A stretch of DNA of 64,000 nucleotides from Aquabacterium sp. (GTDB lineage Bacteria; Pseudomonadota; Gammaproteobacteria; Burkholderiales; Burkholderiaceae_C), in contig NZ_JAUSAR010000067.1 in NCBI RefSeq assembly GCF_030652515.1, forward strand, positions 62,001 to 126,000, read 5' to 3'. The translations under genes were made by a program, and so were the position numbers. This document shows positions 17,602-27,590 of the stretch, one piece after another; within the stretch, counting starts at the first letter, position 1; the number at the start of each line of letters is the position of its first letter. The notes under the pieces were generated by a model. That model was not told where the DNA came from, did no database searches, and saw only the letters and a list, made by a program, of their open reading frames with translations.

Positions 17602-18905
17602 GCGTCGGTGGGTGATGCCGCCTCGCGGGTCACCATTACCTGGTCGATCTTGTAGCTGTCGACGTCCATCACCTCAAAGCGGAAGCCGCCCCAGACCACC
17701 ACATCGGTGCGTTTGGGGATGCGGCGCAACATCACCATCATGAAACCGGCCAGGGTTTCGTAGTCTTCCTGCAGCGGCAGTTCCCACAACTCCAGCGCCT
17801 GCATCACGTCCGGGATGGGCGTCATGCCGTCGATCAGCCAGGAGTTGGCATCGCGCTGCACGATCTGCTCTTCGTCCATCGAGATCACCAGGCCGCCCAT
17901 CACCGTGCTCATCACGTCGTTGATGGTGATGATGCCCACGACCAAGCTGTATTCATTCACGATGACGGCGAAGTCGTCTTGCGCCTGGCGGAACTGGGTC
18001 AACAGCTCGGACAGGGTCAGGCGATCGGGCACGATCAGGACCTTGTTGATCAGGCCATCGGCCTGCAGTGAAATGGGCAGCGAGTTCAGCACCCGACTCA
18101 GCAGGTGCTTGGCGTCCACATAGCCCACCACGTGGTCGATGCTGCCGTCGCAGACCAGGTAGGTGGAATGCGGGTACTGGTCAATGCGGGCGCGGATCAG
18201 GATCTCGCTGTCGTCTTGCAGAAAGTGCACGATGCGCTCGCGGCCGGTCATGGCGCTGGTCACGGTGCGGGTGTCCAGCTCGAACACGTTCTCGATCACC
18301 TGATGTTCTCGGGCGGCCAGCACGCCAGCTTCGGCACCAGCCTCGGCCATGGCACGGATGTCGTCCGAGGTGATGCTGTCATCGCGTCGGGTGGGCAGGC
18401 CCAGCAGCTTGAACAAGGCGTCGGTCAACTGGCTGAAGAACCACACCACCGGCCTGAACACCGCCAGGAAGATGCGCATGGGGCCGACCACCGCCACCGC
18501 CACCTTCTCGGGCGCGACCATGCCCAGGCGCTTGGGGAACAGGTCAGACAGCAGGATGAACAAGCTGGTGACGATGACGAAAGACAGCAGCAAGCCCACG
18601 GTTTCAGCCCGCTCGGGCGAAACCTGGAAGGTGCGCAAGGTCATCTGGATGAAGGGCGAGAACGCGCCCTCTCCCACGATGCCGCCCAGGATGGCCACGC
18701 TGTTCTGGCCGATCTGGATGACGGTGAAGTAGTCGCCGGGGTGGTCTTGCACGTGCATGACCTGCTGGGCGCGCAGATCGCCTTGCTCCAGCATCTGGCG
18801 CAGGCGCACGCGGCGCGAGGCGGCCACGGCCAGTTCGGCGGTTGAGAAAAAAGCGCTGACCGCGATGAGCGCGGCGATCAGCATCAGGCTGACGGTGGAG
18901 TCCAT
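17571..18905 (-). CDS. CNNM/CorC family transporter (hemolysin C-like, DUF21 plus CBS)
   Basis: A 444-residue inner-membrane protein. An N-terminal DUF21/CNNM region with about four helices (LMLIAALIAVSAFFSTAELA, IVTSLFILLSDLFPKRL) is followed by two CBS domains (about residues 200-330) and a C-terminal CorC_HlyC domain (FAGFMMVMLRRIPKRTDVV). The family is linked to Mg2+ or Co2+ efflux. The start MDSTVSLML is chosen because the longer frame would run through the patatin gene. It is 16 bases downstream of the patatin gene on the same strand, and its tail overlaps the alcohol dehydrogenase. Confidence 0.9.
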   Translation of the reverse strand: MDSTVSLMLIAALIAVSAFFSTAELAVAASRRVRLRQMLEQGDLRAQQVMHVQDHPGDYFTVIQIGQNSVAILGGIVGEGAFSPFIQMTLRTFQVSPERAETVGLLLSFVIVTSLFILLSDLFPKRLGMVAPEKVAVAVVGPMRIFLAVFRPVVWFFSQLTDALFKLLGLPTRRDDSITSDDIRAMAEAGAEAGVLAAREHQVIENVFELDTRTVTSAMTGRERIVHFLQDDSEILIRARIDQYPHSTYLVCDGSIDHVVGYVDAKHLLSRVLNSLPISLQADGLINKVLIVPDRLTLSELLTQFRQAQDDFAVIVNEYSLVVGIITINDVMSTVMGGLVISMDEEQIVQRDANSWLIDGMTPIPDVMQALELWELPLQEDYETLAGFMMVMLRRIPKRTDVVVWGGFRFEVMDVDSYKIDQVMVTREAASPTDAHIDADKSSA

Positions 18906-18921
18906 GAAAACAGTGTAGCGA

Positions 18922-19992
18922 TCACAGGGCCCGGACTTCAGCGATCGGACAGCCTCGCTGCAACCAATCGCGCCACTCCTGAGCCAGGCGTTCACTTTCC
19001 GCCACGGCCGCACTCCACAGCTGGACGCGCTGTGGGAAATCCAGACGGGTGAAATCCTCCCGGTCAGGCAACTTGCCGCCCGGCAGTTGGGCGACCCAGT
19101 CGGGGTTGGGGGCCAGCAAGACCATGTTGCTCAGGCCCGGCGTGGGCAGGTGTCGGCGCTTGAAGGATTTGTCGAGCCAGCCCGGCACGATGGATTGCTG
19201 GAAGTGGGGGTACAGCACCAGGCCGCTGTCCATGGAGTTGAAGTTCCAGTGGAAGTGGTAGTCAACCAGGCCGCCATCCCAATGGGCGCCCGCTGTGGCG
19301 CCCGGGATGTCGCGCACGGCGTCCAGCAGGAAAGGGATGCTGCAGGAAGCTTGCAAGGCGGGTTTGAAATTCTCGGCCGTCAGGGCCCAGCGCGCGGTGG
19401 GCAGGTCGCGCAGGGCCACGGGCAGGGCCTCGCCCGCAGATGAGAACACATTGCGCTCCAGGAAAGCCCCGACACTGCGGCGCGACAAGGCATTGCCCAA
19501 AGCCAGGCCCGCAAAACCCAGCGGGGTGCGCATGCGGGTGCCTGAACGCAAGAGCTGTCGCCCGCGTGCGGTGACCACGTGCAACCGCCAACGCGGGTGA
19601 GACAGGATGCCATCGGTGTCCGCGCCAAAAAAAGTGTCCAGCGCCTGCCCGAAACCGGCGCTGACGCGCTGAGGCGATGGCATTTTTTTCCCGGCCTCCG
19701 GTTCGTAATTTTGGTGAATGTAGTCGTGCGCGAGGCGCTCAAAGGCTTTGGCTGGTTCGGGCATGGTGGCGGTGGCCATGCGCCAGGCGCCGATGGATGC
19801 GCCCACCAGGTGCAGCGTGTGCCGGGTGGGCGTGAGCCACTGGCCGAACAGGTGGCGATCCAGGTGCGTGAGGATCAAGCCTTTGGGGCCGCCCGCCGCC
19901 GCCGGGATCAAACGGACATCGTGCGGGCTCAGCCCATGTTGTTCAATGTGGCGGCGAGCAACGGGGCCTGCGTGGATGTGCAAGGCTTTCAT
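18922..19992 (-). CDS. Patatin-like phospholipase
   Basis: A 356-residue patatin-fold lipase. The oxyanion glycine stretch is AAAGGPKGLIL, the nucleophile Ser is in VGASIGAW (GxSxG), and the catalytic Asp is in HWDGGLVDYHFHW (DGG). No signal peptide, so cytoplasmic or membrane-associated. The start MKALHIHAGP is chosen over a 29-codon extension that overlaps the GST gene. It lies between the GST and CorC genes, all on the minus strand with gaps of 16-17 bases, probably one operon. Substrate is unknown; phospholipid hydrolysis is inferred from the fold. Confidence 0.88.
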   Translation of the reverse strand: MKALHIHAGPVARRHIEQHGLSPHDVRLIPAAAGGPKGLILTHLDRHLFGQWLTPTRHTLHLVGASIGAWRMATATMPEPAKAFERLAHDYIHQNYEPEAGKKMPSPQRVSAGFGQALDTFFGADTDGILSHPRWRLHVVTARGRQLLRSGTRMRTPLGFAGLALGNALSRRSVGAFLERNVFSSAGEALPVALRDLPTARWALTAENFKPALQASCSIPFLLDAVRDIPGATAGAHWDGGLVDYHFHWNFNSMDSGLVLYPHFQQSIVPGWLDKSFKRRHLPTPGLSNMVLLAPNPDWVAQLPGGKLPDREDFTRLDFPQRVQLWSAAVAESERLAQEWRDWLQRGCPIAEVRAL

Positions 19993-20009
19993 GGTGGTCT
20001 TCGTCAAGC

Positions 20010-20810
20010 TCAAGCGACGGCTTGCGCCTCCAGGCCCGGGTGGCCCAGACGGTGAGCCTTGTAAACACGCCGCACCCATTCAACGCAAGGCCGATTGCCC
20101 AGCCAGGCTGGCGAATGCCCTGCGCCTTGGCGGAATTGGGCCGTGCCATAGATGGGATGCTGATCCGGACAGGCCAGGGGCGCCAGGATGGACGCCGCGG
20201 TGATGTCTGCCACCGAGAACTGCTGCCCCACCAGGTAGTGGCGCCCATCACTCAGCCTGCCATCGAGCCAGGCCAGCGCCTGTTGGATGCGCTCGGCCGA
20301 TTGCGCGGCGGCTTCCGCGTTGATGCGCAGGCGCCGCCTGAAAATCCATCTGGTCAAAGGATAAAACAGCCTGACCAGGCGGGCCTGGTTCCGGTTGGCG
20401 TGCTGCGTCCACATGCCGATGATCCGGTCGTCGTCGTCCAAAGTCGCGTGGTACAGGTAGCGGGCCACATCTTTGCCAATGGCATCGAAGCGCTCCTCGA
20501 TGTCCATGATCTCTTCGTTCAGACCGACATGGCGCGGCATCACGGCCAAGGGGCCCAGGTGCTGGTCCAGCCATTGCAGGATCTGGGTGCTGTCCTGGAT
20601 GTGCTCGACCGCACCACTCGGCTGCCGAACTTCCAATATCGGCAAGGTGGTTTCGCCCTGCCCACCCATGCGCAAGGCCGGTACCACGTGCAGGGTTGGC
20701 GTCATGACCACTTCGGTGAAGCTCAGGCCTGAGGCGTCCAGTGTCCAGCGGATTTTCTCGCTGAAATGCGAGATCGCGAAGGTGTAGAGGGTCAGGCTGG
20801 CGGTGGACAT
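20010..20810 (-). CDS. Glutathione S-transferase family protein
   Basis: A 266-residue GST-like protein. The thioredoxin-like N-terminal domain (TLYTFAISHFSEKIRWTLDA) carries HFSEKIRW, where a Ser or nearby residue would activate the thiol; HIQDSTQILQWLDQH is the glutathione-binding segment. The C-terminal helical domain includes YLVGQQFSVADITAASIL. Slightly longer than typical (200-230) because of an insert around residues 140-175. It heads the GST-patatin-CorC unit and is divergent from the PEP-CTERM gene. Confidence 0.88.
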   Translation of the reverse strand: MSTASLTLYTFAISHFSEKIRWTLDASGLSFTEVVMTPTLHVVPALRMGGQGETTLPILEVRQPSGAVEHIQDSTQILQWLDQHLGPLAVMPRHVGLNEEIMDIEERFDAIGKDVARYLYHATLDDDDRIIGMWTQHANRNQARLVRLFYPLTRWIFRRRLRINAEAAAQSAERIQQALAWLDGRLSDGRHYLVGQQFSVADITAASILAPLACPDQHPIYGTAQFRQGAGHSPAWLGNRPCVEWVRRVYKAHRLGHPGLEAQAVA

Positions 20811-20919
20811 CAGCGTCAGGATACCGCAGGGACATCCACCTGAGGTATTGACGCTTGATCAGGCTCCCGCGCGATAATCCCCTCCTGTCTTGTCATCATC
20901 ATCCAGGGAGATGAACTTC

Positions 20920-21702
20920 ATGTCGTTGAGAAAAATCGCGTCGGCCAGCTTGTGCACTGCCTTGTTGTCATGCCTGACCCCAGCCATGGCCGCACCCGTT
21001 TCGTACACTTTTTCAACAGGCGCCCCGATTTCCGGCCCTGCTGAGCTCACTGGCTTGCTGAGCGGTCTGTCGGTCTCGGGCGTGTTCACCTATAACTCGG
21101 CCACCCCTTTTCTGGGCTTGTCAGGCGACCTGGGTTTTGAACCCGGCTACAGCACCTACGCCACCAATGGCACGCTGACCCAGGCCGTTCTTGGCCTGGC
21201 TGGATCGGTGGGGGGCCATCAATTCTCGGACATCGCCGGCACGGCCAGCATCCGTAATGCCAACACGGGCACCCCCAGCGCCACGCTGCTGGACATCATC
21301 TCCCTGACCTCCGATCCGACGCTGAAGGCTGGCGCCAACACGCCGCCCTCGGACTATGCGCGGCAATTGCAAGGTTTCACCCTCGGCAACTACACGCTGA
21401 ACAACGTACGCCTGTACTGGATAGGTGGCATCACCGGTGGCGCGTTCAATTTCCTGGGTGACAGCAGCTTGCCCGCCGATCTGCCGACTTTTCAAGGTCG
21501 ACTGGCCTTTGACTTCGTTCGCACTGACGATCCGACCAACACGGCCAATGTTCCCTACTACTCCAACACCGTGACCTTTGGTGGGCTGTCCGTTCAGGCG
21601 GTGGCGGTGCCTGAGATCGACACTTACCTGATGGTGTTGGTGGGCTTGGGCATGGTGGGCATCGCAACTCGCCGTCGCCAATCACGGCCGCTGGCGGATT
21701 GA
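20920..21702 (+). CDS. PEP-CTERM sorting-domain protein, secreted
   Basis: A 260-residue exported protein. The signal peptide runs to about residue 25 (SLCTALLSCLTPAMAAPVSY). The body is Gly/Ser/Thr-rich beta structure with no known enzyme motif. The C-terminus has the tripartite exosortase signal: VPEIDTY, a hydrophobic helix (LMVLVGLGMVGIA) and RRRQ. The usual PEP is here PEI. Start ATG 20920 has AGGGAG nine bases upstream; ATG 20911 directly abuts that site and is rejected. Possible promoter TTGACG (20848) and GATAAT (20873) with a long 19-base spacer. The protein would be cleaved by exosortase and released or anchored outside. No exosortase gene is in the window. Confidence 0.85.
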   Translation: MSLRKIASASLCTALLSCLTPAMAAPVSYTFSTGAPISGPAELTGLLSGLSVSGVFTYNSATPFLGLSGDLGFEPGYSTYATNGTLTQAVLGLAGSVGGHQFSDIAGTASIRNANTGTPSATLLDIISLTSDPTLKAGANTPPSDYARQLQGFTLGNYTLNNVRLYWIGGITGGAFNFLGDSSLPADLPTFQGRLAFDFVRTDDPTNTANVPYYSNTVTFGGLSVQAVAVPEIDTYLMVLVGLGMVGIATRRRQSRPLAD

Positions 21703-21741
21703 TCTGGCCCAGGTTCACTCGCCATCACGCACAAAGAAAAA

Positions 21742-21762
21742 GGGAGCTCAAGCTCCCTTTTT
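21742..21762 (+). terminator. Rho-independent terminator of the PEP-CTERM gene
   Basis: GGGAGC-TCAA-GCTCCC followed by TTTTT, preceded by an A-rich run, so it may also act on the minus strand for the RTX gene relic. Confidence 0.88.
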
Positions 21763-21829
21763 GCATGCAAACACGTGTGGCCTGCAACTTCGCAAACACG
21801 GCCGCCGCGGCCGATTTTTCAGCTGAACT

Positions 21830-22853
21830 TCATGCCCAGTTAGCCACGATTACAGGGTTTAACGCTTCCTGGTAACCGGCTGGCAAGTTGATCTGACCAG
21901 CGGACGGGGCAGAGAACGAGGCCATGGCGTCTACCAAAGTCTGCACATTCCCTGATGCCAGAGTCTTGCCATCGGACAGGCGAATGCTCTCAACCTGGTT
22001 CGCCGCCGAGGCGTACCAATCATTGATGGTGAAAGCATCCGATGTGCCAATGACTGAGAACTCCAGGTCACTGCCAACTTGGCGCAGCCAGATCTGTTCG
22101 GCGGTCATGCCTGCCAGCACATCCAATCGATCGGCGCCACCATCATCCGTCAGCGTGTCAGCTCCTTCGTCGCGCCCCCAGATGTAGATATCGTTGGACG
22201 CGGTTGACGAATCGACCAATGTGTCATTGCCCAGGCCCCCATGGACATTGTCGTTGCCAGACCAGGGTGTGAGGCCAGCCGCGTAATTGCTGTCACTCAA
22301 GATGGTCTCGTTACCCAGGCCCCCATCAATCTAGTCGTCGCCGTCGCCCGCCCAACAGCATGTTGAAGGCTGTGGCCAAGTGCCCGCCCAAGCTGTACCC
22401 TGTGACAGATATCTGCTGGCCAACCGGAATCTTGCCTTCCTCTTTGAGACTGGCATACCAACTTGCCATGTCACGAATCTGCCCTAAGGCAAATCCGTAC
22501 TCCTTGACTTCCATGATGTGGGTAGCCCTGTTGTCTCGAACTGAGTCATCGATGAACTCCGTGCTTCGAAAACTGATTACATATTCATGTGTACTCTTAT
22601 TCTGAAACAACGTTCCACTGAATCCAGTCGGTGTGTTTTCTATCTGCTCAATCACATCCCATTTACTTGAGAATTCATTTACCTGAGCTCGAATGAACCG
22701 GGAAGCATGATTATTTCCCAAAACCAATGCTGCACCTAAAGCCTCTCCTTGGTAATATTTTGTGTCGCCATTTCTAAGAAAAGCTTCCGCAGCCATCTGC
22801 AGATTAGCATATTGCAAATAATCATTTACCTGCGGCGAATTCGTTGTGCTCAT
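21830..22853 (-). pseudogene. Decayed RTX (hemolysin-type Ca-binding) lipase
   Basis: Two pieces of one gene. Reading from 22853, an N-terminal lipase domain ends with ISVTGYSLGGHLATAFNMLL (nucleophile motif GYSLGG), then the frame closes at 22326. The C-terminal piece (down to 21830) is in the next frame and has RTX repeats (GDGDD-stop-IDGGLGNE, NDNVHGGLGNDTL) and an HCBP-related end domain (AEQIWLRQVGSDLEFSVIG, with LPAGYQEALNPVIVANW). In that frame a TAG at 22331-22333 interrupts the first repeat. The rest of the lipase fold after the nucleophile, about 150 residues in relatives, and most repeats are gone. So it is an internally deleted, frameshifted and stop-containing relic. It lies in AT-richer DNA, three bases after the lipoprotein gene. 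Confidence 0.8.
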
Positions 22854-22856
22854 GCT

Positions 22857-23675
22857 TTAATTTCCCTGTATCGCTGCAGGCTTTAAAACTTCTTCGACAA
22901 AACGTTCTGTTTGGCCGATTTGGTTGAGTTCGGGGTGTTCCCCAACAAACCAAGGACAGGAATTCTTGGCGGCGTATAACCATGGAGATCGCCCGCCAGA
23001 TATATTTCCTTGCCCCGAGTCCATCATATAACCCACTCTCTCAGCCAATACTTCATTAGTCTGCAGATCAATTACTTTCAAAGAACTTCCTGCAATCCAA
23101 TGAATCCGCTCTTCACACGTTGAAATGTCGTCATAAATCAAGCCATAACGCGGAGCGGGGCCAGTGGCCAGGGTTTTAGTGAGTTCGAAGGTAGTGGTTT
23201 TAAATTTTCCACGAGGCCCACCCGTCAGGGTACCGCCGTCCCGTTCAACTTCTTGGAAATTGCCGACATACCGATAACGTTGACCATCTTTTGGATCTAT
23301 CGCTTCGACATACATATATCCCGCAGAATGCGCCGATGAGCTTTGATTAAAGGAACTGCGCCAAAACCCCCGCAAAAAACTTTTTATATATGCATCTCCC
23401 TCCAGATCATTTCCATAAGGATCAGTCAATGCAAATTGGTCTCCAAAATTTAGTTTAGGTCTCAATTTGAGTAAATAAATGCCATCGACATTCTTGACCG
23501 TCCGATGGATCTTCACTCCGGCGGTCTGGCAGCGCTGAGCAAGTAGCGCGTGCGCCTTGGTTAATCGCTCTTTCGAGGAAGGTTCGGTCAGCCCCGCGCA
23601 GGCGCCTATGCTTATAAGGGTCAGCAGCGCAACTATCCAGCGCAGCGCATTGTGAATTCGATTTGAAAAATTCAT
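22857..23675 (-). CDS. Hypothetical lipoprotein, 272 residues
   Basis: Starts MNFSNRIHNALRWIVALLTL with a lipobox at SIGAC, so it would be lipidated and sit in the inner or outer membrane facing the periplasm. The mature part is beta-rich (RYRYVGNFQEVERDGGTLTG, CEERIHWIAGSSLKVIDLQT) with several later Cys residues. I do not recognise the family. An upstream in-frame start at 23705 would put ten residues before the signal and is less likely. It is three bases from the RTX lipase relic downstream, so they were cotranscribed; the pairing suggests an accessory or protective role, but this is inference. Base composition is AT-richer than the flanks. Confidence 0.72.
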   Translation of the reverse strand: MNFSNRIHNALRWIVALLTLISIGACAGLTEPSSKERLTKAHALLAQRCQTAGVKIHRTVKNVDGIYLLKLRPKLNFGDQFALTDPYGNDLEGDAYIKSFLRGFWRSSFNQSSSAHSAGYMYVEAIDPKDGQRYRYVGNFQEVERDGGTLTGGPRGKFKTTTFELTKTLATGPAPRYGLIYDDISTCEERIHWIAGSSLKVIDLQTNEVLAERVGYMMDSGQGNISGGRSPWLYAAKNSCPWFVGEHPELNQIGQTERFVEEVLKPAAIQGN

Positions 23676-24052
23676 CTTGATCCCATGGAAAGCGCCTCTA
23701 GCCACAAAAAGTGCCTAGGCGAAATATTCAAAAAAGACGAGACCAATCCGTCGCTAGGCAGCACAGGCCCCGTAGTAATACGGAATTGCATTCGCCTATT
23801 CGAATTGATGCGCCAATGCCCCTGATGTGACTTTTAAAAAAACTTCAAGGCAGTCTAGCGATTGATTTTTTTCAACTCACACCTTCCAGGCTGGGGGTTA
23901 CCGAAAAACAACTTTAAAAATACTGAAATGTTCTGAAGCAATATTGGTGCTGAAGACCGGGCTGCGTGTGTCATTTGCTGCTGACCACTCGCGTGAGGAG
24001 ATAAAAAAGGGGAGCCTCCGCTCCCCCCGTTTTTCCTGCCAGTGCCTTTGAC
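23676..24052. other. AT-rich intergenic region, 377 bases
   Basis: No convincing gene. Contains several A/T runs (for example near 23834 and 23867) likely to include the promoter of the lipoprotein gene on the minus strand, though no well-spaced -35/-10 pair could be picked. At the right end it holds the tex terminator (24003-24026). Confidence 0.6.
24003..24026 (-). terminator. Rho-independent terminator of tex
   Basis: On the minus strand GGGGAGC-GGAG-GCTCCCC followed by TTTTTT. An A-run precedes it and TTTTT follows on the other strand, so it can act in both directions. Confidence 0.88.
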
Positions 24053-26401
24053 TCAGCGCTTGGCCTGCAGCTTCGCAAACGCCGCCGCCATGGCCGACTG
24101 CTCTTGCGGCTGGGTGTTCGATGAACCACCACGCGGCGCACTGAACCGTTCATTGCGCGCTGCCGGCCGGTAGTTGTTGTCAGCCTTGCCCCCCGCACCC
24201 TTGGCTGGCATGGCCGCATCCAGCTTCATGGTCAACGAGATGCGTTTGCGGGCCAGGTCCACTTCCAGCACCTTGACCTTGACGATGTCGCCCGTCTTGA
24301 CCACTTCGCGCGCGTCGTTCACGAACTTGTTGGCCAACTGGCTCACGTGGATCAGACCATCCTGGTGCACGCCCAAATCGACAAACGCGCCGAACTGCGC
24401 CACGTTGCTGACCGTGCCTTCCAGGACCATGCCTTCCTGCAAGTCCTTGATGTCGTCCACGCCATCGTTGAAGCGCGCCACCTTGAAGTCGGGGCGCGGA
24501 TCGCGGCCGGGTTTTTCCAGCTCGGTCAGGATGTCTTTCACGGTGACGATGCCGAACTTTTCATCGGCAAAAGCTTCGGGCTTGAGCGTGCGGATCACGT
24601 CGGAGCGGCCCACCAATTCTGTGATCGGCTTGCCCGTGGCCTTGATCATCTTCTCGATGACCGGGTAGGTTTCGGGGTGCACGCCCGACATGTCCAGCGG
24701 GTTGTCGCCATCGCGGATGCGCAAAAAGCCCGCCGCTTGCTCAAACGTCTTGGCGCCCAGGCCAGCCACGTCCATCAACTGCTTGCGGTTCTTGAAGGCG
24801 CCATTGGCGTCGCGCCAGCGCACGATGCTGTTGGCCACCGTGGTGCTCAGGCCCGACACGCGCGACAGGAGTGGCGCAGAAGCGGTGTTCAGGTCCACAC
24901 CCACCGAGTTCACGCAGTCTTCGACCACGGTGCTCAAGGTGCGGGCCATCTCGCTCTGGTTGACGTCGTGCTGGTACTGGCCCACGCCGATGCTCTTGGG
25001 GTCAATCTTCACCAGTTCGGCCAGCGGATCTTGCAAGCGGCGGGCAATGCTGACGGCGCCGCGCAAGGTCACGTCCAGATCCGGCAGCTCCTTGCTGGCG
25101 AACTCGGAGGCCGAGTAGACCGACGCGCCGGCTTCCGACACCACGACCTTGTCGATCATGGTGCCCGGGGCCAGCTGCTGGATGCGCTTGATGAGGTCGG
25201 CGGCCAGCTTGTCGGTCTCGCGGCTGGCAGTGCCATTGCCGATGGCAATCAGGTTGACGCCGTGGGTGGCGCACAAGCGGCCCAGGGTGTGGATCGAGCC
25301 TTCCCAATCCTTGCGCGGCTCGTGCGGGTACACGGTGCTGGTGTCGAGCACTTTGCCGGTGTCGCTGACCACGGCCACCTTCACGCCAGTGCGGATGCCC
25401 GGGTCCAGGCCCATGACGACGCGTTTGCCAGCGGGCGCAGCCAGCAGCAGGTCGCGCAGGTTTTCGGCGAAGACCTTGATGGCGGTCTTCTCGGCGTCTT
25501 CGCGCAGGCGCGAGAACAGGTCGCGCTCCAGGCTCAGGCTGAGCTTGACCTTCCAGGTCCAGCCGACGGTTTTGCGGATCAGGTCATCACTGGCACGCTT
25601 AGCATGACTCCAGCCCAGGTGGCGCGCGATGCGGCCTTCGGCCAGCGTGGGCTGGCCGGGCACGGTCTCTTCGTCCAGCACCAACTTGGCGTCCAGAAAC
25701 TCCAGCGTGCGGCCACGGAACACGGCCAGCGCGCGGTGTGAAGGCACGGTGCGGATCGGCTCGTCGTAGTCAAAGTAATCGCGGAACTTGGAGATGTCAG
25801 GGTTCTGCTCGTCCTTGCCATCCATCAGCTTGGACTTGAACAGGCCCTCTTCCCACAACCAGTCGCGCATCTTGCCGATCAGGGTAGCGTCTTCGGCCCA
25901 GCGTTCGGACAGGATGTCGCGCACGCCGTCCAGCACGGCGAAGGTGTCGGCAAAGCCGCCATCGGCGTTGACGAAGGCGGCGGCCTCGGCTTGTGGATCG
26001 AGCGATGGGTCGGCGAACAGCTTGTCAGCCAAGGGCTCGATGCCCGCTTCGCGGGCGATCATGGCCTTGGTGCGGCGCTTTTGCTTGTAGGGCAGGTACA
26101 GGTCTTCCAGCTCCTGCTTGGTGGGCGCGGCCTCGATGGCGGCGCGCAACTCGGGTGTGAGCTTGCCCTGCTCGTCGATGCTTTTGATGACGGCTTCGCG
26201 GCGGTCTTCCAGCTCGCGCAGGTAGGTCAGGCGCGCTTCCAGGTCGCGCAGTTGCGTGTCGTCCAGGCCGTCGGTGGCCTCTTTGCGGTAACGGGCGATG
26301 AAGGGCACGGTGGCGCCCCCATCCAGCAACTCCACGGCGGCGTTGACTTGGGCAGGCCGAACCTTCAGTTCGGCCGCGATTTGCATCAGGATCTTGTTCA
26401 A
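24053..26401 (-). CDS. tex: Tex-type RNA-binding protein with S1 domain
   Basis: A 782-residue nucleic-acid-binding protein of the Tex/YhgF family. Domains in order: Tex N-terminal helices with [19 protein letters not shown], YqgF/RuvX-like fold ([18 protein letters not shown]), helix-hairpin-helix region ([18 protein letters not shown]) and C-terminal S1 domain ([29 protein letters not shown]), with a basic tail. Start is TTG with AGGG seven bases upstream; ATG at 26386, five codons in, is the alternative. The family affects transcription fidelity and stress tolerance. It runs opposite to pyrD. Confidence 0.93.
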   Translation of the reverse strand: MNKILMQIAAELKVRPAQVNAAVELLDGGATVPFIARYRKEATDGLDDTQLRDLEARLTYLRELEDRREAVIKSIDEQGKLTPELRAAIEAAPTKQELEDLYLPYKQKRRTKAMIAREAGIEPLADKLFADPSLDPQAEAAAFVNADGGFADTFAVLDGVRDILSERWAEDATLIGKMRDWLWEEGLFKSKLMDGKDEQNPDISKFRDYFDYDEPIRTVPSHRALAVFRGRTLEFLDAKLVLDEETVPGQPTLAEGRIARHLGWSHAKRASDDLIRKTVGWTWKVKLSLSLERDLFSRLREDAEKTAIKVFAENLRDLLLAAPAGKRVVMGLDPGIRTGVKVAVVSDTGKVLDTSTVYPHEPRKDWEGSIHTLGRLCATHGVNLIAIGNGTASRETDKLAADLIKRIQQLAPGTMIDKVVVSEAGASVYSASEFASKELPDLDVTLRGAVSIARRLQDPLAELVKIDPKSIGVGQYQHDVNQSEMARTLSTVVEDCVNSVGVDLNTASAPLLSRVSGLSTTVANSIVRWRDANGAFKNRKQLMDVAGLGAKTFEQAAGFLRIRDGDNPLDMSGVHPETYPVIEKMIKATGKPITELVGRSDVIRTLKPEAFADEKFGIVTVKDILTELEKPGRDPRPDFKVARFNDGVDDIKDLQEGMVLEGTVSNVAQFGAFVDLGVHQDGLIHVSQLANKFVNDAREVVKTGDIVKVKVLEVDLARKRISLTMKLDAAMPAKGAGGKADNNYRPAARNERFSAPRGGSSNTQPQEQSAMAAAFAKLQAKR

Positions 26402-26555
26402 GCGGGTGCCCTAGGAAAATCTACGGAAAAATGCGAGCGCATCTGCATCGATCAGGGGGCGCAGTTTGCCATAGGCGGGCCGCCTCACCAGCCCCTGGCA
26501 ATCTGGGACAATACCGGACCTGCGCCTCGCCGCACCCACGTGTTTTTGCCCGTCC

Positions 26556-27590
26556 ATGCCCCTGATTCCCTACGCCCTGTCCCGCGCCGTCCTGTTCAAC
26601 CTGGACCCGGAAGTTGCCCATGAACTGACCATGGGGGCCCTGGCACGGTTTCAGAACACGCCTTTGGACTGCGCCTGGGGCGCCAGCCGGGTCAGTGATC
26701 CGGTTGAAATCGCCGGCTTGAAGTTCCCCAACCGCATTGGCATGGCCGCCGGCCTGGACAAGAACGGCCGGTGCATCGACGGGCTGGGCGCCATGGGTTT
26801 TGGCTTTGTGGAAGTGGGCACGGTCACGCCCAAGCCGCAGCCGGGTAATCCCAAGCCGCGCATGTTCCGCCTGCCACAAGCCAACGCGCTGATCAACCGC
26901 CTGGGCTTCAACAACGATGGCCTGGATGCTTTCGTGAACAATGTGCGGCGCGCACGCTTTCGCCAGCAAGGCGGCATCCTGGGCTTGAACATTGGCAAAA
27001 ACGCCAGCACGCCCATCGAAAACGCGGTCGATGACTACCTGATCGGTCTGGAGGGCGTGTACCCCTGGGCGGACTACGTGACGGTGAACATATCGTCGCC
27101 CAACACGCAGAACCTGCGCAGCCTGCAAAGCGATGAAGCGCTGGACAAGTTATTGGGCGCACTGCAAACCCGCCGACAAGCATTGATGGCTCGCGACAAG
27201 CGCCACGTGCCCATGTTCGTGAAGATCGCGCCCGACCTGGATGAGACCCAAGTGGGCGTGATCGCGGCCACCTTGCAGAACAATGGCATCGATGGCGTGA
27301 TCGCCACCAACACCACCATCAGCCGTGAAGCCGTCAAAGGCATGGCGCACGCTGAAGAGACCGGTGGCCTGAGTGGCTCGCCCGTGTTTGAGGCCAGCAA
27401 CCAGGTGATCCGCCAGCTGCGTGCCGCCTTGGGGCCACGTTTTCCGATCATTGGGGTGGGCGGCGTGATGAGTGGCGCCGACGCGCGTGCCAAACGTGAT
27501 GCGGGCGCCGACCTGGTCCAGATCTACACGGGCCTGATCTACAAAGGCCCCGAACTGGTCACCGATTGCGCGCTGGCGCTCAAGGGCTAA
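26556..27590 (+). CDS. pyrD: Dihydroorotate dehydrogenase (quinone), class 2
   Basis: Oxidises dihydroorotate to orotate in pyrimidine synthesis, passing electrons to ubiquinone. The 344-residue class 2 enzyme has an N-terminal membrane-associated helix ([19 protein letters not shown]), [35 protein letters not shown], the catalytic Ser region [14 protein letters not shown] and [19 protein letters not shown] for FMN. The end overlaps the convergent pseudokinase gene by 4 bases. Confidence 0.96.
   Translation: MPLIPYALSRAVLFNLDPEVAHELTMGALARFQNTPLDCAWGASRVSDPVEIAGLKFPNRIGMAAGLDKNGRCIDGLGAMGFGFVEVGTVTPKPQPGNPKPRMFRLPQANALINRLGFNNDGLDAFVNNVRRARFRQQGGILGLNIGKNASTPIENAVDDYLIGLEGVYPWADYVTVNISSPNTQNLRSLQSDEALDKLLGALQTRRQALMARDKRHVPMFVKIAPDLDETQVGVIAATLQNNGIDGVIATNTTISREAVKGMAHAEETGGLSGSPVFEASNQVIRQLRAALGPRFPIIGVGGVMSGADARAKRDAGADLVQIYTGLIYKGPELVTDCALALKG

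Noticed and set aside
22320..22360. Programmed frameshift or stop readthrough in the RTX gene
   Set aside because: A large part of the lipase fold is missing across the junction, so a deletion is needed, not just recoding; no slippery site was seen.
20820..24052. Prophage or genomic island
   Set aside because: No integrase, transposase, tRNA or attachment repeat; only a small AT-rich patch with a few accessory genes.
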